Assembly: GCA_025201765.1 (NCBI GenBank)
Contig: MU623360.1
Location: forward strand, 124,001 to 188,000
Source of the DNA: Daldinia sp. FL1419
Lineage: Eukaryota; Ascomycota; Sordariomycetes; Xylariales; Hypoxylaceae
Length of the DNA stretch: 64,000 bases
Direction: 5' to 3'
A program made the position numbers and the translations under genes. Positions 26,132 through 37,152 of this stretch are shown piece after piece (position 1 is the first letter of the stretch; every line of letters begins with the position of its first letter). The notes beneath the pieces are model-generated. The model was given only the letters and a program-made list of their open reading frames with translations. It was not told where the DNA came from and did no database searches.

Positions 26132-26982
26132 AATACGCTTCTTACTATACAATGTTTACAACCACGCGAGAAGAGAGAGAATAACATGGCGCGGCAGCAG
26201 TCGTCGAGTCCACACCCGCAATTCGGCCTCGGGCTTACTAGCCGCGAGCGCTGCGATATGCCTAGCCTGTACGATTGCTACGGACGGACGTGCCTCAGGG
26301 ACCAAAAACTGGAACAGGAATAAGAGCACATAGGGGACGAAGCAGTATCATAGGTAGCATGTCGTATCATCATCATCGGGACTTGGGTATTAAGACAAAG
26401 CGCAAATCGACCTAACGTCTATGCGATTCTATTAATTAGGTAGTTTAGTAGGTACCTAACCTACACCCCACAGACAGGGAGTGTAGGCCATCAAGGGCAT
26501 CGGGGGGGCAGGGGAATAAATGATAGCCGACGCTGCGGTGTTATCCGTAGTAGCTACCTATGGTACTCATCTATAAAAACTGGTACAAATGGATGCCACT
26601 CTTCCGATCAGATCGATGTATGGTGTACTTGTAAAAGTATCAGTGACATCTCGCTCGGCTCGAGTAGCTTAGCCAGTATGTAAATACACGAATGCAAGTA
26701 AGCCTGCCTGCCTACTTGCACTTCCGACCGTTCGTCGTCGGTAGAACACATGCTACCGTTCCTCGTGTCCGTTTTCGCCCTTAGTCTCTCTATGCAATGC
26801 CGTGTTGGATGTATATCTCCGCAAATGACGTAGACTACGTTTGTCTTCTGTTCCTTGAGGATATGAAATCTCTTACAAGTCATACGCAAGTATTTCCTTC
26901 TCGGACAATAGGAAAATACACCAGGCGCTTCCTTGCCACGCCTCTCCAAAGGCTCAAAATTGACTAGCTTCGTCAGTATATC
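26132..26982. other. Convergent intergenic region, no gene seen
   Basis: 3' flanks of the Atg43-like gene (+) and the DDT/WHIM gene (-). A short frame on the minus strand at 26608-26949 has no recognisable features. Nothing else is supported. Confidence 0.5.
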
Positions 26983-29160
26983 TTACTTTCCCGCACCGAC
27001 ACCGATGTGCTTAGGCAGAGCCTGATGGACCTTATCCGGGCTTTCCCTAAAAGCTAGCGAGGTCGACTGAAGCGAATTTAACGCGGGGGTCGAAGGAGGA
27101 CATTGACGCTGCTCGTTCTTCGCAGCGGTAGCTGGCTCTGGGTCGGGGGTGGTTTGCTTCTTCGTTGTTGCCACTGATATAACCTCTTCGCTCTTCTCCT
27201 CTGGCGTAGAATCCTTTTGGGCAACACCGCTCTCTTTGTGTGATGTTGTAGAAGCCTTGGAATTTTCCTTCTTCCCGTTGTAACGGTACTCGTCCAAGTT
27301 GATTGTCGATCCTGAAGAGTCGGACATCTTTGCCGGAAGCTTAAGTTTAACCATCATACTATCCTTGCCGTTGTCATCATCTAAGTCGTCGTCGACCATC
27401 TCTTCGTCTTCGTTAAACTCATCTTCATCTTCGTCTTCGTCTTCGTCGCTGTCTCCATCGGGAACATGATCGTCTTCGTCGTCCCCTAGCTCTGGTTCAC
27501 TATCATCCTCATCGTAGTCCCCCATTTCGTCGTCAGAACTATATTCTGCTTTTCCTCCTTTCGACTTCTTAGTTGCCGCCCAGCCATTTGTGCCATGGTT
27601 TACGGCGGCTGATCTTCGAGGTCGCCCAGTAGGGCCGACTGACGACTCTTTCGACGCGGTATCGTCGTTGTGACCCTGGCTTGTCGGGCTCGTTGTGACA
27701 ATATTATTCGAAGCATCTATCGTCATGCGCGAAGGGGCCTTGATTTGGCGACCACTCGCGGTGGTAACAGGACCGGCCGGCTCAGCGGGGGTAGGGTTGC
27801 GGGTGTTGCGTGAGGATCGTCGCAGGGAGGAATCGGTTAGGAACTCTTCTTCGTCGGAATAGGTGTACTTTATTCGTTTGCCTCTTGTTCGTCCTTCATA
27901 CACGGAGAAGCCGGGCTCTGGACGCTTGAATTGTTCTTTGCGCAGGAGACGGTACTCGCGTCGCTTGCGTTTCTCTTCGGTGGCTTCGAAGCGAGGGATA
28001 GCTGCCAGCATCTTATGTGCCAACTTTTTGGCTTTCGGGCCGCCATCTGATTTCTGTAGCTTTTCTGCCAAAGCCTTGAGTTCGTCGATACTACCTGCTA
28101 CGCTCCACCATGTTCTGTTAAATCCCTGTGGGTTGCTCTCGCGATAGACTCGGAAATGGGTATCGTCTAGACCTTCGATCAGGTAATATCGGCGCTTGTC
28201 GCTGTCAGATCCCCATGGTTGTACCGAGAGGGGTTGGTTGAGGTCATCTTCGTGTCGGTTTCCCTTGTAGGATTTGTTGATAATACCCTTGATAACCTCT
28301 GAAGACGACAAGGTCCATAAGACAAGAGTTCGTAGTAGTTTTAACTGCTCGACCCATTTCATCAGCAATTTGTCACATTGTGGGTTGAAGACGGAGGTGA
28401 CTGTGCCAAGAAATCATGCATACTCTTTCAGTAGGATCCATAGAAGCAAATGTCCTACTACCAGCTAAAGGATTCTCATCTTTCCAATCTCGCGCCCACT
28501 GATTCTTGTGAGAACTGATAGCATCTTCCAGCGCTCGATTATAATGTCCAGGCCTATTAATAACACATGTTAGAGTCCAGTTCTATACAATAATGTTTTT
28601 TTTTCTTTTCTTTTTTCTTTTTTCTCTTTTGTTTTATTTTAAATAGGGACCATGTTGGGTATTGCGTCATACTTGACATCCTGCTTGCGGTTCAACAACA
28701 GGCTAAGAACAGCACAGAGGAAATGTTCGACACGTTCGCCAGGAACTGGTTCAGTAACATCACGTTCAAGTTCTTGAGGACCGAAGTTCGCTAGGGATTT
28801 AGGAAGGGCGTCGTTAAAACGGGCACGGAACATGACAATAAACTAAGGGGGGTTAGTTAGACTATTAGCTAGCAAAACGACGCGACATTTCGCGTTTTGG
28901 GCGCGACAAAGGAGTTTAATACATACGGCGATATCAGGATTATCAGCCAGAACATATTCGTGAGCTGGAGAGGGTGATCTCTTTCGCGGCGGTGGAGTTG
29001 CTTCTCTCTTAGGCGTTGGCGGCTTAGTACCTTGAGGGAGCTTATGAAAGAACTTCAGAATGCCCTTTTCTCGCTTTACCTCGATCTCGCCGTCATCTTC
29101 AGACGGGGCAGGAGATAATGAAGAAACAGAAGAGAGTTCACTGGAATCATCGTCTGCCAT
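26983..29160 (-). CDS. DDT/WHIM chromatin-remodelling accessory protein (RSF1/Itc1-like)
   Basis: Predicted nuclear subunit of an ISWI-type remodeller, 631 residues. Four exons on the minus strand: 29160-28927, 28842-28673, 28553-28424 and 28344-26983. All junctions keep frame (introns 84, 119 and 79 nt). After an acidic Ser-rich start (MADDDSSELSSVSSLSPAP) comes a DDT-like helical region: FRARFNDALPKSL, then FGPQELERDV and VEHFLCAVLSLLL. WHIM-type motifs follow: LKLLRTLVLWTLSSSEVIKGI, the NQPLSVQPWGSDSDKRRYYLIEG block, and FRVYRESNP with TWWSVAGS. The C-terminal 330 residues are disordered, with a GRQIKAP AT-hook-like segment and a long Asp/Glu run (nt 27390-27540). No PHD finger is present, unlike animal RSF1. 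The DDT/WHIM class is fairly sure; the exact partner complex is inference. Confidence 0.82.
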
Positions 29161-31934
29161 ATTGGGCGATGTCGGCGTCGATGTAAAGACGCGATTGTTG
29201 CAGATGAAGATGAAGATGATCGAAAGGGAACCTATAAGGTGGGATGTACTTTGAAAAAAAGTGTGGAGGTTTGAAGAAAGTCAAGGTCAAGGAGCCCACG
29301 AAATTTGGGAAACGCTAAAATTCCACCCTTATTAGGCTTGAGCCGCAAATCAACCAGGGGAAGGAAAGACCAGATTTGATAGGTTCAAGGAATTTGTTAA
29401 GCTACCTAGGTCTTAACATGCCTACCTAGGTCCGGCACCCAGTTACTGACCAGCAACCGGTAACCGGCAACCAGCTGCATCATATACATCATGCCTATCT
29501 ACCTTTACCTACCTACCTACACGATACCTGCAACAAGGACCCTGGAGGTACATCTATACGTAATGGAAGCTTATACGCATAGGTAGGTCTCCTCAGCCTT
29601 CCTTCACTCGTCTCATCCCTTACTCTTCCCAAATCTGATAAGTCCATTCACAGCCCGGGTCCGTTGTGATCACGGTCAAAGCCGAAGCCGCCGTGGTAGC
29701 CAAGCCCAAACCTTTGTCACTAGTCCAACGTCACCATCTCCTCTTGTCATCATCTTCATCCACCGTATCATCCACCACATCATACCCGGAGGATCCCAAC
29801 ATCCCAAGTCAACCAAAACACACCTTGACCTCGTCAACCTCATCAACCTCACAAGTCATCAACTATCAACGCCATATGTGGTGAACCCAACAACCAACAA
29901 CATTTATACCCGACGTAGTATTATTGCGAGCGTAGTAACTTCGCTGAATTCGCTGAGCTACTGTATACTAATTTCACATGGTGTGTTTGATCGTTCCGTC
30001 GGTCGGCACATACAACTGTTTGGTCTCGATGGGAATGCTCAATTGACTCGAGATAGGCCGAATGCAACATGCTCCAAAAATCTATAGATGTTAAGAACAC
30101 CACTATAAAGTACAGTAAGTCGTGCTCGGGAAAAATACCAGCTCGACGTATGTAATTCGACTTCGTCTTACCTCGATTTCGTCGTGCATCGTATCGATAG
30201 TTGGTAAGCTTGTTGTTCTGTACTCCGTGTCTTGCCGTTGCATTGCGGTGAATTTGGCCCAGCCGCTTGGCTCCACCTCGGATTTGAGCAACGAAGACCG
30301 CAAACCGGTAGAATCTCCAACCGAAACCTCGGAAATTGAAGCTATCGCGAGCAAGCAAAAAACTACCCAACTCACTTTTGTCGATGGTGGTAGAGTAATT
30401 TTCTTAGCTGCACGGATAGTCAGGGGTAGAATGACAGCTGAACAAGCCGTGACGTAATCGACGTTGCAACGACCATCTCAATATATCGCCCAACGCCAAT
30501 TCAGCATGGACGGCTGTTTTCCTGCGCAAAATCTCGCCCCGTGGATCGCTTGTTACTGTCTTGCCTCGCTCGTAACATCCCACGTGAGGGGAGCCTTATA
30601 ATTCCATCGCAGCCCCGAATCTGCGACCCGCTCAGCTTTGTAGACCAATGCCGGGCGATTCTGCCTTAAAACTGCGACCTTTCTAAGTTCCTTCTGCACC
30701 CGCCACGGTTAACGGATGTCATACCAACCATAATATGGTATGGTAGCCCAAATTGAGTAAGCAGTCAAGCTCACACAACCAGAGACTTCCAGAGATGAAA
30801 TCTCATACTCATAATTGACATATGAGTGTATAAGCCAATTAGTAGTCGCACCAAAAAGTTAGACATTCATCGATATGTGGACGAATCACAATGAATGCAA
30901 GTTCCTACGCGAGGTGATGGTGGAGGTATGGACGATAGTCCAGGAGCGGTCGCCCAGCTGTCCTTGCTACGGCCCCCCTCGCATCCATTGCCATTCCCAC
31001 ATGGCGATCATCACATCCACGTTCTAGTGCGCCAACTTTCAATGCACCCAAACCTCAATGCAATCAAGATGATTCTTGATAGGTTGACCTCTTTTGATCA
31101 TTCTGCATTTCTGACAGAGCTTTAGCCCCGAGGCTTTCATCATAACGTTTCGTATAAAAAAAGGCCTAACAGATATAATATCTCCCTGATATTAGGAAAC
31201 CTGTGACCTCGTATGCCTATGCACTGGCCATATCTCATTAGGTACAATAAGGAAAAAGGTCGTTGAAGGATAACCCTGGAAATTGCCGAATAATGTCGAT
31301 TAACGTGTTGTTTTCGAGATGAATGAACATGCAGACATGGTTGCGACTCGCCGGTCAAAAAGGGTCAGTGCGGCCTTTGGGAGTCACGGGCAAAGAAACC
31401 CAGCCAGTCAGCCCAGGCAGGCCAGGTCAGCCTAGCCGTCCGAAGGCGGTCAAATTTTAATTCACTAGCGCCACTTAGCCAGCGCTTTTATAGGTTCTAA
31501 CTGTGTAAGGTAAGATTTGTGGGGTATCAGTCTATTGTTTGGTTGATGACAATGGAAGTGAGCAGTTACGCCATGATGTGGCTTGTAAGGGGTCCATGTG
31601 TACAATACATAAGAGGTATAGGTAAGTAGGTCCATATTATACTTTAACCACCCCCGCCTTATGTCTTTAGCGTTGGTTTTCAGCAGCCATTTTTGCCTGG
31701 AAAATACCTACCAAGTACCTAGTTACCTAAGTATTTAATACATTTTTGACGTATGTACCTCACAAACCCCAAGGGCCCGCCTACGCTTCCTTGTTTCCTT
31801 CGACCACAAAATTTCATCCAACTTTTTTCCCTTTACTACACCTAGATACGATCGATCTTTCACCACCCTCCAAGCATCACTCCACAGAAGAAGAAAGATT
31901 GTATCTTTAGATCACTCATTACCCTCAAGCCAAA
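29161..31934. other. Divergent intergenic region between the DDT/WHIM gene and eRF1
   Basis: 2.8 kb with no firm gene. 29400-29600 carries CCTAGGTA motifs. 29600-29875 is a CA/CT-rich leader-like stretch on the plus strand that ends in ATG TGG TGA at 29876-29884. 29974-30375 holds a weak two-exon reading frame on the minus strand (separate entry). From 31740 the sequence becomes the pyrimidine-rich promoter and leader of eRF1. Confidence 0.5.
29974..30375 (-). CDS. Weak candidate small two-exon gene
   Basis: On the minus strand a hydrophobic leader-like frame (VSWVVFCLLAIASIS) runs to a GTAAGA donor. Joining 30375-30172 to 30081-29974 across a 90-nt GT-AG gap (acceptor CTATAG) keeps frame and ends at TGA after about 103 residues. 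Against it: the frame starts at GTG, no in-frame ATG precedes the hydrophobic part, and the nearest upstream ATG (about 30480) is in another frame. There is no family resemblance. It could be a secreted small protein with an unseen first exon, or chance. Confidence 0.2.
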
Positions 31935-33522
31935 ATGAGTGACGCTCAGGCGACCGAGGCTGAGAAAAATGTAAGTCCGCGCATCGTCATGGATAACTCC
32001 CTAGCCTCCCTAGTCTTCTGCCGCTTTCGCCTTCTCTCTCCACCGCCCCTCCGTCAGATTTGTCACCAAGGCGTCTCCTCTCCCAAACGAATAGCATCTA
32101 ACAATAATCGCGCTATAGATCGAGATATGGAAGGTTAAGAAATTAATCAAACGCCTTGAGGCTGCTCGTGGTAATGGAACCAGCATGATTTCTCTAATCA
32201 TTCGTATGCAATTTACCCCTCCCCCACTTCGATTAGGACGAGATACACGATGCTAACCCCTCGGAATAGCTCCCAAGGATCAGATTTCGCGCGCAGCAAA
32301 GATGTTGGCTGAAGAATACGTACGTGCTATTTCACCTTTACCACCGCGATTTAGACGGGAGAGTAAGCTGACTGTTGATGTTTAGGGTACCGCTTCGAAC
32401 ATTAAGTCCCGCGTCAACCGACAATCTGTGCTTTCTGCCATCACCTCTACCCAACAGCGACTCAAGTTATACAACAAGGTCCCCCCCAACGGACTTGTCG
32501 TCTACTGTGGTGAAATCTTGACTTCGGAAGGAAAAGAACGAAAGGTCAACATTGACTTTGAGCCCTTTAAGCCCATCAATACCTCCCTCTACCTTTGCGA
32601 CAACAAATTCCATACCGAAGCTTTGGCCGAATTGCTGGAATCGGATCAGAAATTCGGTTTCATCGTTATGGATGGTAACGGTGCTCTTTTTGGCACCCTT
32701 AGCGGAAACACTCGCGATGTTGTACACAAATTCTCTGTTGATCTTCCCAAGAAGCACGGCCGTGGTGGACAGTCTGCCCTTCGTTTCGCCCGTCTTCGAG
32801 AGGAAAAGCGACATAACTACGTCCGTAAAGTTGCCGAGTTGGCTGTTCAGAATTTCATCACCAACGATAAGGTCAATGTTGCTGGTATTATCCTTGCCGG
32901 TTCTGCCGACTTCAAGAACGACCTTAATGCTTCCGATATGTTCGACAACCGATTACAGAGCAAGGTTATCAAGGTTGTTGACGTGTCGTACGGTGGCGAG
33001 AACGGCTTCAACCAGGCTATTGAGTTGTCATCTGAGACACTAGGAAATGTCAAATTTATCCAGGAGAAGAAGCTCATCGGCAAGTATTTTGAAGAGATTA
33101 GCCAGGATACCGGCAAGGTCTGCTATGGTATTGAAGATACTCTCAAGGCCCTAGAGCTTGGTGCTGTGGAAACTCTGATTGTTTTCGAGAATCTCGAAAT
33201 CACGCGATGGGTCTTAAAGGATAGCAATGGCGCCGAGATCATTCTTCATACCACTAAGCAGCAAGAGACTGGCGACCGATCCAAATTCATGGACAAGGAG
33301 ACTGGGCAGGAAATGGAAGTAGTTGCCCAGGATTCTTTCCTCGAGTGGATTGCAGAGCACTACAAGGATTTCGGAACCAATCTAGAATTCGTATCGGATA
33401 GATCGACCGAAGGCAATCAGTTCGTAAAGGGCTTCGGTGGTGTAGGCGGTATTCTCCGCTACAAGGTGAACTTCGAGCAGTTAGCCGAAGTAGATGACGA
33501 TGATGAATACTACGACGATTGA
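31935..33522 (+). CDS. SUP45: Eukaryotic peptide chain release factor eRF1
   Basis: Class-1 release factor that reads all three stop codons in the ribosomal A site and triggers peptide release with eRF3. Four exons: 31935-31970, 32119-32203, 32270-32319 and 32386-33522, giving 435 residues, the normal length. Introns of 148, 66 and 66 nt have donors GTAAGT, GTATGC and GTACGT; intron 2 has TGCTAAC. Stop-recognition motifs in the N domain: GTS at 32-34, NIKS at 62-65 and YLCDNKF (YxCxxxF) at 126-132. The catalytic GGQ is at 184-186 in HGRGGQSALRF. The C domain ends in the usual acidic tail DDDDEYYDD before TGA at 33520-33522. The gene does not simply end there: an intron begins three bases after the stop and the frame reopens beyond it (next entries). 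Confidence 0.97.
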
Positions 33523-33525
33523 CAG

Positions 33526-33662
33526 GTATGAACACAAAAGTTCTCCTATATCAAATCTCGAATCACACCAAAAAAAAAACCATGCAAAACCAAAATATCT
33601 ATTCTCTACAAGATCTCTACAATGCTTTCCCCGTATAATTACTGACGTGATTTTATATATAG
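33526..33662 (+). other. Predicted intron directly after the eRF1 stop codon
   Basis: A 137-nt GT-AG intron with donor GTATGA following TGACAG, a branch-like ACTGACG at about 33641-33647, and acceptor ATATATAG. Only the CAG triplet separates the stop codon from the donor, so it would not itself mark the normal mRNA for decay under a 50-nt rule. Its removal places the downstream frame in phase with eRF1. Confidence 0.6.
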
Positions 33663-33926
33663 TTTGAGGAATCCCTCGTTCTTGACGAGGGGCAAGCTCA
33701 AGCTGTCCCGTCTAAGCAGGCATCTAATGTGAATGCACCGGAGCGTCCTCTACCGCAGCCTCCCGCGCCAGCGCCAGCGCCGGCGCCGGTCTCCGGACCA
33801 GCGCGAAAACCCAAGGCGACCTCGTTCGCACAGCGACGCCTGGCGAAATCCGGCCCCGCGAATTCGGAGCACACGGCCAGACAGGTTGCGACACCTAGCC
33901 CGCTTCGCTCTATGATGACGGCTTGA
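33663..33926 (+). CDS. In-frame 3' extension exon of eRF1 (readthrough or alternative splicing)
   Basis: Eighty-seven sense codons plus TGA, in phase with eRF1 once the 33526-33662 intron is removed. The translation begins FEESLVLDEGQAQAVP, passes through a PAPAPAPAPV run and ends with a basic Ser/Ala-rich part (ARKPKATSFAQRRLAKSG) and SPLRSMMTA. The only in-frame ATGs are the two six codons from the end, and the codon before 33663 is TAG, so it cannot be an independent unspliced gene. Two routes could express it: readthrough of TGA in the spliced context TGA CAG TTT, or use of the in-phase weak donor GTAGAT at 33490, which replaces the acidic tail. No PTS1 or membrane signal is seen at the end. 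That it is coding is inference from its openness and composition. Confidence 0.5.
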   Translation, partial: FEESLVLDEGQAQAVPSKQASNVNAPERPLPQPPAPAPAPAPVSGPARKPKATSFAQRRLAKSGPANSEHTARQVATPSPLRSMMTA

Positions 33927-35104
33927 GTTAACTTATGGCATGGAAAGGAGGTATGACGTTCACAGCTATAGCGTAGTGGGATGTGTGACTAACGCGGATC
34001 TCAAAAAAGATGCTATACCTGGGGGTCTATCAAATGTCCAGAGTTGTTGGACCTGCCTACATCATAGGGCTTCATCCTCTAAGCGGCCGAGTACGATCTT
34101 ATAAGCCTGCTCGTCTCGGCGCAAGTTTGACACGTTAGTATATTTTGCTTCTTGTCACCGTGGGTACTTGATCCCGGATATTGCGTTGAATTCATAGTTC
34201 AGAAGTTTGCGAACCGATTTTATAGTGGCTTGCCACACCCTCACCCTCGTTTAGTTAGATAGTACAATAAAATACACCAGTCGCTCGTTACCATTATAAT
34301 AGCGCATATCATATGGTGTGATTTAACGTATCATATTCAACTACCTAACCTCGTCAACTAGGTAGGTTGGTCAAATAGTCAAATCTCGGGACCATATAAT
34401 ATGATATTTGTATGCGAAATTTACATGCTTACGTGACGGTTTTCGCGATATAATCAATGGCTGAAACGGCGAACATTGCAGCCGAATTAGGTGTTGGTAC
34501 AGTAGAATGCTAATATCGATGGTATTTTATCAAGTTTGGCATGTTGAATAGGGTGCCATTCTTTAGGGCTGGGAATAAATGCCCGATTGTAACCGCCTTG
34601 CATGACGATTGATCCAATGAGATTTTAGGTTATATGGGCTAAATCCAAGCCGCTAAAAATGTACCCTTGGGCACGTAAAGTTAGGGTATGATGCATCAGT
34701 GTAATTAGTAACCGATTGTTACCTAGAGGTACCTACTAGGTTGGTTAATGGCGCTAGACTCCGTGGCACCGGGGCGCTGTTTGCGATCGGCTTCCGGACA
34801 TCGGGCTCATGTCGAAAAATCTACATTCGACTTCGACGGCGCGCCCTTTACTAGACCCGGTCTCCCTTTCATTGACAAGTAATGGATCCTAGGACCTAGG
34901 TTTATGCTGTGACAAAGAGCCTCGGAATTACAATCTATCTGCCCGAGAAAGGCACTGGGGATATTTCTTTCTCTGGCTTGGGATTATAAGCTGGCTGGCT
35001 GGCTGGCTGGCCTGGAGGTGTCTGGTTTTTCATTGTGTTCTAACTCATCTCGTCTTCTCAAAGCAAGCAAGAACCCGTACGGCAGAGGGACCAAGGCATT
35101 TGGG
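33927..35104. other. Intergenic, no gene seen
   Basis: 3' flank of eRF1 and upstream region of the prephenate dehydratase gene. AT-rich with ACCTAGAGGTACCTACTAGG near 34720-34740. A CTGG microsatellite lies just before the next gene. Confidence 0.55.
34991..35010. repeat. Tetranucleotide repeat (CTGG)x5
   Basis: Five perfect CTGG units ending 94 bases before the prephenate dehydratase ATG, so probably in its 5'UTR or core promoter. Confidence 0.9.
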
Positions 35105-36252
35105 ATGGAGTCAAACGGCGAACAGCAGCGGGAAAATGGCCCAGGCGCAAAACCGACTGTGTGTTTCCTGGGTCCGGTCTCGTCTTACACGCACCAGGTA
35201 CGACTTGAGCTTCAACTCTGGTCAACTAATCCCCCCCTGTTTTTGTCCGTGGCGGTACTTTCTTCGCATAAACGCTAACCACAGCGACTTCTCTTCTTGT
35301 TGCATAGGCTACGTTGAACACATTTCCCACGGACAAATTTGACTTTCTCCCCGTAGATACTATCAAAGGTAACCCGTCTCTATACCACTACAACCGTAAA
35401 TCTCAAAGGGGCGTAGATAACTAAGTAACCAAAGACATCTTCGACACGACGCAGTCCGGCCGCGCAGCCTGTGGCGTCGTGCCTTTCGAGAACTCATCCA
35501 ACGGTTCTGTGGTCTTCACTCTCGACCAATTCGCCGACCGCGGCGGCGAGTACCCGGACCTTTCCGTGTGCGCGGAGATCTATCTCGACGTGCACCACTG
35601 CCTGGTCGGGCGTAAGGGCCAGGCGCAGGATCTAGAGCACGTTAAGCGCGTGTACAGCCACCCGCAAGCCTTCGGCCAATGCACCAAGTTCCTCCGCGCC
35701 AATCTGCGCGGCGTCGAGACCGTAGACGTGAGTTCTACGAGCCGGGCGGCTACTCTCGCCAAGGAAGACCCCGCGGGGACCAGTGCGGCGATATCCAGCG
35801 CGACCGCAGCGCAGATGCTAGGTCTGGACATCCTCGCGCGCAACGTCGAGGACCGCGAGGATAACACGACGCGGTTCTTCGTGCTGCGCCGCGGCGACAG
35901 CTCATCCCCGACTCCGATCCCCGGGTTGGAAGACGTCCTCAGCAACCGGCAGCGCAAAGACGTCGACGGGGATGTCTACTCGCAGACGAAATCCCTCGCC
36001 TCCTTCACCGTCCCGCATCGCGCCCCTGGAGCCCTCGCCTCCGTCCTCGAGTGCTTCCGCCACGCGCGCTTGAACTTGACGAGTATTAACAGCCGGCCGA
36101 GCCTGGCGCAGCCCTTCCAGTACGTCTTCTTCGTCGAGTTCGAAGGCCATAGGCTCCGAGATCCCGAGGGCCGCGTGCGCGATGCGTTGGTGAGCGTGGA
36201 TGGTGTCGCGCAGAGCTGTCGGTGGTGGGGGAGTTGGGATAATATGCGATAG
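35105..36252 (+). CDS. PHA2: Prephenate dehydratase
   Basis: Converts prephenate to phenylpyruvate, the committed cytosolic step of phenylalanine synthesis. Three exons, 35105-35197, 35308-35368 and 35435-36252, give 323 residues. Introns are 110 and 66 nt. The catalytic PDT domain runs from TVCFLGPVSSYTHQ through CGVVPFENSSNGSV to the active-site Thr of the TTRFFVL motif. A C-terminal ACT domain (SFTVPHRAPGALASVLECF, then LTSINSRPS, the equivalent of the ESRP Phe-binding motif) implies feedback inhibition by phenylalanine. Insertions between AEIYLDVHHCLVG and the TRF motif and before the ACT domain are common in fungal enzymes. The ATG at 35105 (MESNGEQQ) is chosen because the frame upstream has only a GTG. 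Exon 3 is clearly more GC-rich than the flanks. The acceptor of intron 1 at 35307 is the one that restores THQ-ATLNTF. Confidence 0.92.
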
Positions 36253-37152
36253 GGAGGCGGGTTTGTATCGAGTGAGCTTTTCTAGAAGGGGAGCGGAGTT
36301 TAGGCAGGAGAGGGTAGGAAAGGAGGAAGTGGGTTAAAAAAAAGGAATGGGTACCAAAAAAGGGGTAAGAGAGCTTAAAATTCACGTTGAGAGGTTCGGG
36401 CCCGAGATACATTATCAGTGGTACAGTGTTCTACCGGTGCTTCAAAGGGGCATTCACGACGCCATGTCTTGTCGACTTAATAGGGAAGGGGGTGGTAAGA
36501 GAAAAAAGGGTGGCATATAGAAAAATCCTGGTTTGGCATGTCGAATATATTCCTTTCAAAAACGAAGCCGTTGGGTTTACTTGAAAACGAATCATCAGCA
36601 ATCTTTCCGGTATAGCATAGCAATGTACGCGATACAATATTGTAGTGAGTTACTAAAGAAGGTCGTATATGGCATTGAGACGATATACATGGCGAGGAAT
36701 ATCGTAGATCCGAGCTGGTAAGACATTGCTAGGCAGTTCACCTATTCAGATATTTAATCCCCAAAATGTCGCCAGAGGATATAGGATAGCTTGACTCCAA
36801 TCACTGAGACAAGACGCGCTACCGAAGAACATGGTATCATCGCTCTTCTATTTTCCCGTGGAGCCACAAACAAGGCTGGCCTGGCCTGTCTCGACTAGAT
36901 CAAGGTCCAGTCGCGCAGATAGATAAAAAAGCTAGCTATGTTGATGATTGGGGCGTGATCGAAACATTTGACTTTCTTCATTCATTACTCCAACCCTCTC
37001 CCCTAAAGCCCAGCCTGCCCATCTATATTTTTACACTACAGGGATGTTGCAAAAAAATAATAAGGGGGATATTGTTTTTAATGCTCCATTCATGTACCGA
37101 CGCCTCACTATACTATACTGTGCTTTCGCCTCGACGCAGACACTAAAAATGC
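36253..37152. other. Convergent 3' intergenic region, no gene seen
   Basis: Holds the 3'UTRs of the prephenate dehydratase (+) and PDH E1 alpha (-) genes. Only short chance frames. A-rich tracts lie near 36335-36365 and 37050-37062. Confidence 0.55.
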
